In this document: in pieces, positions 43,993 through 55,849 of the stretch
Numbering within the stretch: the stretch's first letter is position 1
Layout of the letters: each line of letters opens with the position of its first letter
Made by a program: the position numbers and the translations under genes
Notes under the pieces: model-generated
Seen by the model: only the letters and a program-made list of their open reading frames with translations
Told to the model about the DNA's origin: nothing
Databases searched by the model: none
Origin: Symsagittifera roscoffensis
Taxonomy: Eukaryota; Xenacoelomorpha; Acoela; Convolutidae
NCBI RefSeq assembly: GCF_963678635.1
Contig: NC_087063.1
Coordinates: 39,506,759 to 39,570,758, forward strand
DNA length: 64,000 nt
Direction of reading: 5' to 3'

Positions 43993-44735
43993 AAAACAAT
44001 TCAGTACACTTGTTTTCTTGTGTTTGTTGTTTCTTTTCCAACTGTCTGTTGGCTATGTTTGGTTTTCGTAAATAAACGTTAAATGATGATTTGTAATGTC
44101 TATGAACTTATGGGAAAGTTGGCTGTACTGCTGAAATTCACTTCTGTTAATTTTGACATAGATTTTGTGCAAAAACCTTTTAGCGAATGGGAACATCTAA
44201 CAATTCTGATTGGTTAAAAATTTTCCATCATTCAGTCCTTCCAACTTGAGAATAGCCCTACCTTCAACAAAGTGCAATACACGTAAGCAAGCTTGAAAAT
44301 TTTTGTGTATTTTCGCACAATTATTTTTACTGTATAGATCAGACCCGTCACGTTATACTTTACTTACCAAAAGCTAAGTACAGTATAACGTGATAGTTGT
44401 TCGTTTAGTAACGTTGAAATTGAAAAGACGAATTTACCCGTTTCTCATCATTTGGTAAAAGTTTAACCGCCAATTACGCTTTAATGGGACAGAAGTCGAG
44501 CGTTAAAAATCCTAAACTGGCACTTTTCAAGCCCCCAATAAAATCGCAGGTGACATAATTTTTTGGGTTTTAAGCTTAGAACTTCAAGCGTCATAGATGT
44601 AAGTGATTTTTAAAAGACTGTAAAATTGGCTCGTTGAAGAATCCAAGTTTGTCAGCTGAGAAAATCTCGAACTCAACTATTTCGTCATTTTTGTTAGTTT
44701 GTAATTTTTGCGAAGTTTTTAATTTTTAACTTAGA
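43990..44735 (+). repeat. Segmental duplication, copy 2
   Basis: Partner of 40,368-41,115. Ends where the 1.3-kb LTR-like unit begins (GTTAGTTTGTAATTTTTGCG then TTAGAATACAG). Confidence 0.8.
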
Positions 44736-44737
44736 AT

Positions 44738-46117
44738 ACAGTTGATCTCCTTCTGGCAACTAACTCGCATAACCAGTATACACTAGATCTACTGAGACTG
44801 GAAGATATACGTGTAAGACTCAGATCGGCATTAGACTAAGAAGTTGCACGAATCTATCCGACCAAAAATAAGACAGCGTAACGAACAGACGGTGTTCCTT
44901 ATCTGAAATTACTCTATGAGTACAGGCCAAAGGTCATAACTCATCTGGTTCGACCAAAAGCCTCAAACAAGACCTTGACTAAATTAGAATTGGACAATAA
45001 AACTTGGAACTAGGCAATTGCAAAATGGCAAAAATGTTAGATGAAATAGACATTTTAATAGAAATGTCTCTACGTCTCAATAAATCTACGCCAATTTTTC
45101 AAACTATACAAGAAATACTAGATATTGCAAGAAGACCAAGATCAAGCCGTGAACAACGATCAGGAAATGGGCCAATCTACTGCATGATAGTACGACGGAA
45201 ACCGGAACAATTTCTTCTAATTTGAATTCTTCATGCAGCAAATTTAAATTTTCATTTATTGACATAAAGTTATTTGAATCATAACTCTTCAACAACCCAT
45301 TTGGTGATAAGCCTACTATTCAAACAATCAGGACTGATAAAAAGAACACAGGTCGTTTCCCCAAAAATCTGCAGTAAATCAAAACTTTTGCATAAATAAA
45401 TTATTGAAGAAAAAAGTACATAAATTAATTAGTAATAAAAATCATTGTTAGTTTCATGAATTCACAGACATCATCTTTTTCTCATCTCAGCTTTATCACC
45501 TAAAACGTAACAGCAATTCGAAAAACTATTATCATCTAAACATTAACTTGTAATCTTCTTACACCTCACATTAAAACTTATCAAAACTCATCTATGCTTT
45601 TCCATAATTCACATTTGTTTCACAAACAGATCATCAAGGCTTTCCTTGGATCTTTATTTTCACTTAAAACTAAAAATATCTTATTTAATTACTGATCATC
45701 AAGGCTTCCCTTGAATCAAATCAAAACAGTTTTGTTCTCCCCATCCCATAATTTAAAAAAACTGTCTAACGACCTGAAACGTCGATTCACTCCCCAACTC
45801 TTATAAACGACCCAGGACAAATAGAAATTTTTGAAAAACTAACCATTTTAATTAAGATAGACAGTGAAGATTTGCGGTTACTCATCCTTCACTTGAGCCT
45901 TTCCTCTTAGTTGACCCAGGCTAAAACCTTAAAATATTAGTAAGTCATAAAAAAGTACCTGACGATCTACCTGTGTTCTAATTACACCTGAACCTTGTGG
46001 GTTGATTTACTATTCTCCAACCAACCCTTGATCACAAATCACAACCCCTAGGTAAGATTAATTAAGTAATTCATAAATTAAAACCTAGTCACGAGAAAGT
46101 AATAAATCATTCTCACG
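44738..46117 (+). mobile_element. LTR-like 1.3-kb unit, copy 1 of a tandem pair
   Basis: From about 44,809 it matches 46,128-47,437 almost base for base at an offset of 1319-1320 bp. It contains a 66-codon ORF, a repeated ATCAAGGCTT.CCTTG phrase, and ends ATAAATCATTCTCACG. The first 70 bp occur only in copy 1 and in the fragment at 41,935. It lies upstream of a gag relic, so long terminal repeats are the simplest reading, but no clear TG...CA ends or primer-binding site were found. Confidence 0.7.
45025..45225 (+). CDS. 66-residue ORF in LTR-like unit, copy 1 (hypothetical)
   Basis: ATG 45025 to TGA 45225. The protein starts MAKMLDEIDILIEMSLRLNK and is Leu/Ile/Arg-rich with an amphipathic start. 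The ORF is kept in both copies of the tandem unit with three residue changes. Family not recognised. It may be chance within a repeat; the copies are too alike to test selection by eye. Confidence 0.3.
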   Translation: MAKMLDEIDILIEMSLRLNKSTPIFQTIQEILDIARRPRSSREQRSGNGPIYCMIVRRKPEQFLLI

Positions 46118-46127
46118 TGTAAGATTT

Positions 46128-47437
46128 ACGTGTAAGATTAAGATCGGTATTAGACTAAGAAGTTGCACGAATCTATCCGACCAAAAAAAAGACAGCGTAA
46201 CGAACAGACGGTGTTCCTTATCTGAAATTACTCTATGAGTACAGGCCAAAGGTCTTAACTCATCTGGTTTGACCAAAAGCCTCAAACAAGACCTTGACTA
46301 AATTAGAATTGGACAATAAAACTTCGAACTAGGCAATTGCAAAATGGCAAAAATGTTAGATGAAATAGACATTTTAATAGAAATGTCTCTACGTCTCAAT
46401 AAATCTACGCCAAATTTTCAAACTATACAAGAAATACTAGATATTGCAAGAAGACCAAGATCAAGCCGTGAACAACGATCAGGAAATGGGCCAATCTACT
46501 GCATGATAGTACGACCGAAACCGGAACAGGTTCTTCTAATTTGAATACTTCATGCAGCAAATTTAAATTTTCATTTATTGACATGAAAGTTATTTGAATA
46601 ATAACTCTTCAACAACCCATTTGGTGATAAGCCTACTATTCAAACAATCAGGACTGATAAAAAGAACACAAGTCGTTTCCCCCAAAATCTGCAGTAAATC
46701 AAAACTTTTGCATAAATAAATTATTGAATAAAAAAGTACAAATATTAATTAGTAATAAAATTCATTATTAGTTTCATGAATTCACAGACATCATCTTTTT
46801 CTCATCTCAGCTTCATCACCTAAAACGTAACAGCAATTCGAAAAACTATTATCATCTAAACATTAACTTGTAATCTTCTTACACCTCACATTAAAACTTA
46901 TCAAAACTCATCTATGCTTTTCCATAATTCACATTTGTTTCACAAACAGATCATCAAGGCTTTCCTTGGATCTTTATTTTCACTTAAAACTAAAAATATC
47001 TTATTTAATTACTGATCATTAAGGCTTCCCTTGGATCAAATCAAAACAGTTTTGTTCTCCCCATCCCATAATTTAAAAAAACTGTCTAACGACCTGAAAC
47101 GTCGATTCACTCCCCAACTCTTATAAACGACCCAGGACAAATAGAAATTTTTGAAAAACTAACCATTTTAATTAAGATAGACAGTGAAGATTTGCGGTTA
47201 CTCATCCTTCACTTGAGCCTTTCCTCTTAGTTGACCCAGGCTAAAACCTTAAAATATTAGTAAGTCATAAAAAAGTACCTGACGATCTACCTGTGTTCTA
47301 ATTACACCTGAACCTTGTGGGTTGATTTACTATTCTCCAACCAACCCTTGATCACAAATCACAACCCCTAGGTAAAATTAATTAAGTAATTCATAAATTA
47401 AAACCTAGTCACGAGAAAGTAATAAATCATTCTCACG
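46128..47437 (+). mobile_element. LTR-like 1.3-kb unit, copy 2 of a tandem pair
   Basis: Directly follows copy 1 after a 10-bp partial repeat of GTGTAAGATT. A few point differences only. It is followed by a (CT)n tract at 47,448-47,460 and the gag relic. Confidence 0.75.
46344..46544 (+). CDS. 66-residue ORF in LTR-like unit, copy 2 (hypothetical)
   Basis: Counterpart of 45025-45225, same length, with Asn for Ile, Pro for Arg and Val for Phe at three positions. Same caveats. Confidence 0.3.
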   Translation: MAKMLDEIDILIEMSLRLNKSTPNFQTIQEILDIARRPRSSREQRSGNGPIYCMIVRPKPEQVLLI

Positions 47438-47447
47438 AATTGATATA

Positions 47448-47460
47448 CTCTCTCTCTCTC
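47448..47460. repeat. (CT)n microsatellite
   Basis: CTCTCTCTCTCTC directly after the second LTR-like unit. Confidence 0.85.
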
Positions 47461-47894
47461 AAACCCGTCAACCAAAAGAACTAACTGTTAGGAAAATAAA
47501 AACTCTAACCCCAAGTATTGCATCCATCATCCTAAACCTTATATCAAGAGATAATCTAGGCAGTAAACAAACAATCATATTACATAATTGTTTAATTAAA
47601 AACGACAGATATGATCTTGTAATCACCCCGCACAGACAAACAATAGGGTATAGTAAGTCAAAAAAAAAACACGAAAAAAAAGACAATTACAAAAGCAAAA
47701 AATCAAAAAAAGATTTTTAAAAAGATGAAACGCAGTCTCAGAATCAGAAACAAACACAATACAGGAACTTCAAGACTTGAAAGATTCAATAAACAAGAAT
47801 AACCCAACAGGAGACCAAATATATTTTTCCGACTCAGAAGCTACAACACCATCATCAATTAAAGAAAAACGCAGAATAAAAAAGTCATATATTA

Positions 47895-48142
47895 ACAGAA
47901 CAGACTATATAAAAATAAACAACACCAAAATTCACAAAGAGCAAATTCAATATTCACGAATGATATTTTTTCATTTATTTATAGCTATCTCTCTATATTA
48001 GAATTAAAACAAAAACACAAAATGAGTCACCGCCTCAATCATTTCGACACTCAACTGTAAGACAAGAAATTTAGTAACGAAATCTCACAAAATGTCAAAC
48101 ATGATTTACAAAGAATCTTAGCATGGTTTATAAATGATTTTT
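47895..48142 (+). repeat. Internal duplication at the start of the gag relic, copy 1
   Basis: About 245 bp that recur at 48,577-48,829 (offset 682) with few differences. It carries the likely gag start (ATG 48,022, residues MSHRLNHFDTQL, then a stop). Confidence 0.85.
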
Positions 48143-50662
48143 TTTGCCTATATAATTACGCCTATATAATTGGAACCAACCAATAAGGCATATTGAATGT
48201 TACACTTTAACAGTTCTACAATATAAAAAATGATCCAAAAAAAAACGAAAACCTCAATGATAACTCGATGCTTTCATTTTTCATACAACCACAAAGTGAT
48301 CACGCCCGAAGACAAGTACAATTTTGTCACAACTTAATTGTAAATTTATTCGAAAAAGGAAATAGCCCATATAAACAAGAATTTTCTGAAATAAGAATAA
48401 AACGACAAATCCTTGACCACTATCTCAAAGGTATATGTAATATAACATCATATTACGGTATTTTCACAATCGAAGCCAATCACCACAATCAAATCACCCT
48501 ACATATCAAATACAAACAGATGATATAGATATAGAATACATATCAAATATAGATAGATGATAAAGATAAAGTTTTCACAGAACAGACTATATAAAAATAA
48601 ACAACACCAAAATTCACAAAGAGCAAATTCAATATTCACGAATGATATTTTTTCATTCATTTATAGCTATCTCTCTATATTAGAATTAAACGAAACACAA
48701 AATGAGTCACCGCCTCAATAATTTCGACACTCAACTGTAAGACAAGAAATTTAGTAACGAAATCTCACAAAATGTCAAACATGATTTACAAAGAATCTTA
48801 GCATGGTTTCTAAATGATTTTTTGTCCATAACAGCAATCACTGTAGATGAAGACTATGTTAGAATAACTCCTTTTACTGTTGATGCAACACCGTTAAATT
48901 ATACTGCAATGTTTACTGATTGAACACGAAATAATAGTTTAAACTCCACATTCATCAATACACAAGAAAATTCAAATTGAAAAAAAAATGGTACACAACA
49001 AAATTTTCAAACCCCATCGCATTTCATTAATGAAAAAATAGTTGAAACAATGCCAACAACAACACAACAAAGCATTTCCCCATCCATCCTACACTTACAA
49101 TTCCACAAAACAAAAATACCGCATTTCCACAAACAACTATACAATCTACAGTAAAACCTTCTGTTACTCAAAAATACTCACAAATGGATTATCAAATATT
49201 TAGGCCAGCAACGACATCACGACAAGCAAGTAAACAAAAAACGTCTAATAGAAACACTTTTTCAGATCATAACTACAACTTTTTTGCAAAAAAAAATGAC
49301 AAAACCTCCTATATGAACAGTCAAAATCAATCACAAGCACAAAACTGGAATCACAAAGTATCACAACAAGCCTCTCAGTAAGTATTTTTCAACGATCAAC
49401 CACGAGCTACAGTGGATCGTAGCGAATACTATCCGTTCTTCGAACAAAGTAAAAACATGACTAATAAACATCTTACAAGGAATCAACCAGATTATTTAGA
49501 AGATAAAGATTATTATAGCCAAAATCAACAACGATTTAGCACAAATCAACAAAGCAATAATTAGAATTTTGATCAACCATGACAAACAAGACAAAACTCA
49601 GCATCATATAATAATAACTTTCATTCACAAAAATCAACAAATACACAAAGTTATTAACCAACTGAAACGCAAAACGAAATCCCATTACCATTTTATCTAC
49701 ATGAAATTACAAAAAACACAACTTACACATTTTCTCAAATACCAAATGCCGCAGAATCACTACAAATGACTATGAATCCATACCTTATGGGTGGATCTTC
49801 TATATCTACTAATAAACCACTAGTGGTATTTAGAGGAACAGATCCTGAATACTCAGAAGAAGATTATTTGAACGCAGTCACAGCTAACTTGTTAAATATA
49901 GGACCTGACCAGTAAATACGCCACTTCATCAAAATTGGAAAGATAGAGACACAGCTCTAATCCAGACCACACTTGATAGCGCAGCCCAAAAATGGTTTCA
50001 GTTTTGCCTATAGACATTAAATCAGACTGGAAAAGATTCACACAAGAATTTTCAAAAATGTTCGACTCTGAAAAAAATACACAACATCAAAGAGTTCTAT
50101 GCAACGAAATCCGTAGACTCACTAATAAAACAATTTGCAGTAAGAATTGAAATATTCGTGAGAAAAGCATTTTCCTTTAATACGCATGATTATAAAAATA
50201 CAAAAATGACAGAAGTCGTAATGATGACTCCAACAGCACAATTACCAAAGTAGCGATAAAAAAGAGAGCTTCACATCCATCTTCAATTCAAGAACCTAAT
50301 ATGGATTTCCGAAAACTAGTAGACAAACTAGAAGAAGTTGAAATCACTATGAAATGGGAAGAAACAGAAAATTTAAAATTACAATACGTAAACAACATCC
50401 ATACAACTACTTCACAATTAAATAACATTGTTGACTCCGACACTGAACTAGCTGAAAAAATCACTCAAATTTTATATATTTACGCGAAAACCCCAAATTT
50501 TTGGGGTAAACCATCATTCAAAAAGTGGTGTAACTATTGCCGTAGTCATAGACATATCATCGCTGAATGTAGACAAAAACAACAAGATAATCAGAACAAA
50601 CCACAGAAATATAGAGAACCAAAAAATAAATTTTATCAGTACACAAAAAAGACTAGAATTTA
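48022..50662 (+). pseudogene. Decayed LTR-retrotransposon gag, pol absent
   Basis: Open stretches in several frames: a start-like segment; a Gln/Asn-rich part; a capsid-like segment near 49,820 (VFRGTDPEYSEEDYLNAVTA); QTTLDSAAQKWFQFCL near 49,970; and a final open frame 50,301-50,663 with a CCHC zinc knuckle near 50,530 (CNYCRSHRHIIAEC, spacing C-x2-C-x4-H-x4-C). Gag binds and packages element RNA. Stops and frameshifts throughout. No protease, RT or integrase follows before the proline dehydrogenase gene, and no third LTR-like unit is seen downstream, so the 3' half of the element is missing. Confidence 0.8.
48577..48829 (+). repeat. Internal duplication at the start of the gag relic, copy 2
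   Basis: Partner of 47,895-48,142. This copy continues into the gag body (DEDYVRITPFTVD near 48,850). The 682-bp offset means the intervening segment is either an insertion or a rearranged part of gag. Confidence 0.85.
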
Positions 50663-51263
50663 ACAAACAAAAACATTCACAGTAATAATAGTTCAGGAAA
50701 ACCACTCCCAGATAACTATAGTACCTCTAGAAAAGAATCGCCTTATTGAATAACTATTGCGGAATAACTATGTTCTTATTCAATTTCTCGAAATCGATTT
50801 TATTCAAACGACCGTTCCAGAAATTCGGGTAACCAATGCTCGAATTTTTACAAAGCTTAGTAGTTTTTGATCTTTTTTGGAAGAATAGTTTTTGGAACTT
50901 ATGACAGCTTTTTTTGGTTTATGGAACTGGTGTTCCTTTTTAGGATCTATGAAAACCAACCCTCAGTTTCATGGAAATTTTGCAGCATCACTAATTATTT
51001 TATCAGAGACTCTATTGCTCTTTTTGCATCACTTTCTAAATTAGCTTATCCGGTACAGGTTACAGCTAACACTTGAGTAATGAAAATGTTGAATGCCTAT
51101 TGCAACTAAAAATTGACCAAAAAACAATTTGTTAAGTCTTTTCATCCCTTATTTAGTAATTATAGTTTAATTAAGAAAACAATTTTGTACACAATGTCCG
51201 TAGAGACAGAAAAGAGCCGGACCAATTTTTCTATATTACAGCATTATCATCACAAATGAAAAT

Positions 51264-53087
51264 TCACTGAAGTCCTTTTAGTCTATATTTCAGTTCATCT
51301 TTTAACAGTTTCGCCTCTTTCTGTGTATTGCTCAGCAGCGACGAGTTCTCATAAGCACGTCTCGACAGATAGGGTAGAACTTCTTTCACTGGACCGAAGG
51401 GCACATACTTGTACACTGGATAACCTTCCAGGCCCAGTTTAAACGACAGTCTGTCACACATGCCCAGAAGTTGTCCAAAGTACACTTGTTTGTCCTGCTT
51501 CTTTATTCCAAGCTGCTTCATTCGCTCCGTTGTGAACTCAATCGAATCCTCGTTATGAGAGGCCACCATCATTGCCACCTTTTTGCCAGCAGAGATTTCA
51601 TCAAGACATTCGCCCACCACACGTTCGTACAGCCGTGTAGTAGCCTCGTACGTCGAATTAATGGGGTCCGCGTATCCTATTTCTTTCGCACGCTTTCTCT
51701 CAAAGTCCATGTACGCGCCGCGAACTAATTTAGCGCCAAAATAGAACCCTTCGCGTTGGGCAAACCCCATATCAACTGACATATTGTTGAACGCCTCTTT
51801 GAGGTAGCACTGATAAGTATTGAAAATGATCGGTCTCTCAACATTGTACACTTTCATCAACTCCATCGCCAAGCGACTAATTGCGGGCTGAAAATAAGTC
51901 TGTTCAGCATCAATCATTAACTTCACGTCAAGTTCTTTCGCTGTTTTAGCTAGAAGGTCCAATCTCTGCAACATGTTTTTCATTTGAACTTCTTCACTGC
52001 TACTCAGGTGATTCAGGATCGGTTTCACTTCGCCAGTTTCAGGATCTGGTGCGACCAGGACTTTCGAGAACGATCTATCACGGTGAACTAGCTCGGTCCA
52101 GTCCAATAAATCAAAAGTTCCGTCTTTATTGGCGTCTAGGAACGTGAACCAGTTATTTGCTTCATCGATTGAAACTTCAATACCCATTTTGCTAAGTCCG
52201 GTAGAGAACTGATTCTGGGAAACACTTCTCTTCAAGACATCACCGGGGTATGAGTCACTGATTTGATCAAAGAACTCTCTCGTTCTAGTCAGTACTTCTG
52301 ATAGCTCCATCAAGAACTGTGGTCTTCCTAGACTGGTCAATTTAATTGCAGCAAAGCCCTCTGAGGCTCCGCACTTTGAAGCAGTTTCGATACACTGCAA
52401 GAAAATCTCAACGTTTTTGTCACAGGAGCGCTCATCTTCATAAAAGTACGTTTTAGCACTGATTACATCTTGTCTTCGGTCGCCGAAGCTTTCATGTGCC
52501 AAAAACTGTGGCTGGCGACTCAGAAGTTCTTCTTGATCCTCTGGTGCCAAACTGTGCTTCACGCTAAAGCTGCCAGTGTTTTCAGATTTTTCTTGCTCAG
52601 CTAATGAAGATTCCATTTCAGCTTCGACAGCCGCGTCATGAGAAATATCTTTCTCAACCGCATAATCCAGAATAGCACCTATTCCGTTTGCCTCAAGACG
52701 ACTAATCAGAGGTCTCAGCGCCTCTGCATTTTCACCTCCCACAAAGTGGCCGTAAAAAGTCACTTTCATCAACTTTTCAAACAATTTCGAACCCAAAACT
52801 GAGTAACCAAGTTTCATCAGTTTTTCATTATTTGTGACCAGGAATCTAATTTTGCACAACTTGAATACTAAGTAAGCTGATACAATTTCAGGTGTAGTTT
52901 TCTCTTTAAAAACTCGCAATGTAGTCCCTGTTTTGGACAATTCAGCAGTTGGGGATTTATATTTGTTCTTTTCAACATTAGGGGAAGCTGAAACTGTAGT
53001 TTTATATCTGAAAATTGGAACAGCTAATCGGTTTCCAAAGTAAGATACTTTTACTAAATTTCTACATTTCAGAAGCTTTGAAGACAT
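51264..53087 (-). CDS. PRODH: Mitochondrial proline dehydrogenase, intronless
   Basis: 607 residues from ATG at 53087 (context ACCATGT) to the stop at 51264. An upstream in-frame extension has only a GTG, so this ATG is chosen. The enzyme oxidises L-proline to pyrroline-5-carboxylate with FAD at the mitochondrial inner membrane and feeds electrons to the respiratory chain. Residues 1-35 are basic and free of acidic residues, as in a transit peptide. The FAD-binding TIM-barrel signature is complete: GAILDYAVE (137-145), LMIDAEQTYFQPA (390-402), KLVRGAYM (453-460), MVASHNE (508-514), FGQLLGMCD (537-545), SRRAYEN (575-581). An insertion holds an EF-hand-like loop, DANKDGTFDLLD (318-329), with Asp/Asn at calcium positions 1, 3, 5, 9 and 12. 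No intron interrupts the frame, unlike the other genes here; a retrocopy origin is possible but the ORF is intact. No close AATAAA on this strand was found. Confidence 0.95.
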   Translation of the reverse strand: MSSKLLKCRNLVKVSYFGNRLAVPIFRYKTTVSASPNVEKNKYKSPTAELSKTGTTLRVFKEKTTPEIVSAYLVFKLCKIRFLVTNNEKLMKLGYSVLGSKLFEKLMKVTFYGHFVGGENAEALRPLISRLEANGIGAILDYAVEKDISHDAAVEAEMESSLAEQEKSENTGSFSVKHSLAPEDQEELLSRQPQFLAHESFGDRRQDVISAKTYFYEDERSCDKNVEIFLQCIETASKCGASEGFAAIKLTSLGRPQFLMELSEVLTRTREFFDQISDSYPGDVLKRSVSQNQFSTGLSKMGIEVSIDEANNWFTFLDANKDGTFDLLDWTELVHRDRSFSKVLVAPDPETGEVKPILNHLSSSEEVQMKNMLQRLDLLAKTAKELDVKLMIDAEQTYFQPAISRLAMELMKVYNVERPIIFNTYQCYLKEAFNNMSVDMGFAQREGFYFGAKLVRGAYMDFERKRAKEIGYADPINSTYEATTRLYERVVGECLDEISAGKKVAMMVASHNEDSIEFTTERMKQLGIKKQDKQVYFGQLLGMCDRLSFKLGLEGYPVYKYVPFGPVKEVLPYLSRRAYENSSLLSNTQKEAKLLKDELKYRLKGLQ

Positions 53088-53920
53088 GGTAACAAGGTCA
53101 AGTTTTAAACAAAGTAACACAAAAAATACGTTCAGGAGCTTCCTTGGTTATACACATCATTAAATCTGAAAAATAACAATTTGCTCAGTAGTTATCGAAC
53201 ATTTAAGTATGTACACAACTGACGAACGATGATTAAGTAAAATTTTAAAAACAGGAAGAAATAAAATCAGTTACGTTTGATTATAGACAAGCGCTTAATT
53301 GGATGCAACCATTTTACAACTTTAACTTAAGTCTGAGAAAGACTGTTCCAGAAATATCACACGGTGTATAAACTGGTTCCAACCAATTGTCAGCAAACCA
53401 AGGACAAAACTAGTTGCAGGAAAAACGCGGTTAAAAACATTCTTAAATGCGTTAAAGGCGAGTCTTAAATATCTCAAATGCTTTAAATGACATTACATGT
53501 TAGACAGCTTGAATTTGATTCAATTTACTATTTTTATCCTATCATCAACTATTATTAACAATATTGAACGAATCAAAACCAGAATGCGCGAATTGTCTAA
53601 GGTGAAAACAATCAGGCCACTAATATTGTCAAGACTGCTCGTATCAGGGCAAAGATTGTTTCAGAGGAAAAACAAAAGGCAAAACACAAAAAATTGCACC
53701 AAAAAAAATCATAAAGCAAAAAAGTATACATAATTTTTTTATTTCAGCTAAATAGCTCATAAGTCATTTACCAATATAGGAGATGATTTTACGAAAAAAG
53801 AAAAAATTTCTTTAAATCATGAGAAACCCGTGCTGTGGCAACCAAGCTGACAGAAAATAGGAAAAACAAACAATTTTTTTTAAATAGGAAAGTTTTTCAA
53901 CGGCGAGAACAGGTCCTAAC
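53088..53920. other. 5' flank of proline dehydrogenase
   Basis: Nothing identified; presumably contains the promoter. A tRNA-like A box (TGGCTGAGTGGATAAGGC) occurs just downstream, at 53,927, adjacent to the LINE relic. Confidence 0.4.
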
Positions 53921-55560
53921 TTGAGTGGCTGAGTGGATAAGGCACACGTCTCTCAACATGAAAGCCGTTTGCTGAAAAACCTCTTCGATCACGGTTGGAG
54001 GGGTCTCAGTGTAATGTTATTGCTGTTTTAGCATGATGTTTAGGGGCGCGTCAGGCATGCTCTCGCCGAGTTCAAGGAACAATGCAATCTCCGTCGGCCG
54101 GAGATAAAACTCGATTGGGGTCAAGTTTGTTCTAATTTGAGGACAGTTAAATAGGTTTTACGCAGAATGGGGAGCAGGGCAGAAGGAACTGTATGAAGGG
54201 ACATTTAGGTCTATCCTATTCATATAAGTATTTAGGTAGAGGCTGTATCCTGATCTTACTTGGACGAGGGTGCGCCTAGTCGAGCTAGGGAAGGTCGTTT
54301 CTCAGTTTTTGAAACTTCTGGGGTTTTGAGGGGAAAAAAGTTGGGCGGTAGTTTCGTATATGGCTTCCTGGACTCAGTTGGTGTGAATTTTTCTCACAAG
54401 AATTTTAAAACTGCTGTTTATGAACGCTCTTAAGTGGTTTAAATCGTTGAAGGAGTCACACTCAATTGCTTCTTATAAAATTAGTTCAAGCTCCTCTTTA
54501 TTAGAATTTAAGATTTCAAGCATTCCAGGCGGTCGGTCGGGGTGAGTATAGTAAAACTGGAGGGGCTTATTGCTATGTAGGTCCTGAGGCCGAATTGAAA
54601 GACAGGTAGTTTGTGGTGATTTTTGACAAAAAGTAGTTGAGCTTTGAATTTAAGTGGTCAAGGGCGCTCTTCGTTGTACACCCAGTCAAATCCGCATAGC
54701 TGCAATTTGCATTTTATGAATGAATCACTCGCAGGGTGAGACGAAGCTGGACAGGCGTGGTCCAAGTTTGGTCTGATTAAGCCTCTTTCGACGGACCCCA
54801 GTTTGAACCAGACAGCGCCTTCAGGAACGATATCCTGCGAATGGCGTTGCTTGCTGTGCGCTAGCAATGTTTGGCAAAAATAGAAAAGGGTTAAAAACAC
54901 GAAGAAATTTGCGAAGCTCTGCGACCGGCAATAGTCTTTCACACGTAAACTTGGGGTCAGAGCTAAACTCTATGTTTTGCGATGTAAAAAGACTTACAGG
55001 GCCTTTGTGGAGGAACATTCGAGCGATACACTATTAAAGTCTTGCAATGAGTTAAAATAATTAGTCAAAGTAACAGAGGCATGTTTTATGTCGCGTGATT
55101 GGACGATTTGATGACAGAACCTCAGGGGACACCTATACGTACGATCCGAAATGAAGACAAGGCGCCCCTAAATTATGTTTTGGCTTGCCTGCCGCTCAGA
55201 TAATTTACAAGCCATTTAGTTAAATTATCTGGCATAGTGGTGCCATGAATAAGTTCCAGTAAGGTTGGATGGCAGACCAAATCAAATACTTTGGATAAAT
55301 CACACGTAGCCCGCACAGTACGTTCAATTTGTCGATGTTGATTGAAACCGTTGCTGATAAAAAGTTCAAGGGTTGATAAAGCTGAAGTGGTGGAGTGGAG
55401 GAAACGAAAGCCGTGCTGATGGTCAGCTTCAGGGCTTTTCTTTGTAAGAGCAATATGGAATAAAAATTCTATAAAAATTCATTATTGGGCTTATAATGGA
55501 GACTGGGCGATAAGACTCCGATAATTTTGCGTCTTTAATTGGTTCTGGCAGGATAATTTT
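53921..55560 (-). pseudogene. Jockey-like non-LTR retrotransposon relic (RT + C-terminal region)
   Basis: On the minus strand, in order: ADHQHGFRFLHSTTSALSTLE (about 55,420), ATCDLSKVFDLVCHPTLLE (about 55,290), NLTKWLVNYLSGRQAKT (about 55,190), RIGVP near 55,130 at the GVPQGS position, VSLFTSQNIEFSSDPKF (about 54,980), and a late RT/C-terminal part with TLVQVRSGYSLYLNTYMNR (about 54,250), NLFNCP and TNLTPIEF. The RSGYS...NLFNCP pattern is typical of the C-terminus of Jockey-type elements. Frameshifts and stops make it dead. The 5' endonuclease part is missing. Confidence 0.85.
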
Positions 55561-55849
55561 ACGTCTTTTGACTTATTCTAATTTGTATAATTTTTTTGAA
55601 CATAAAGAACGAGGTTAAAGTATGTGCTAAAAATTGATGGCAGTTGGTCAAAGATGTTATGTTTGAGTTTACCGTGCAAAGCCCGTCTGGGGCCAATAAA
55701 GATGGTCAAAAGGGCGATGATGCTAAAAATAAAACTGAGGACGAAAAGATTGAGAACGACCGAACACTTTTCTGAAAAAAAATGGGAGTTGCCGTTTATG
55801 CAGACAGGCTCCAACAACCTATGATATCAGATTTGACCCGATAGCTATC

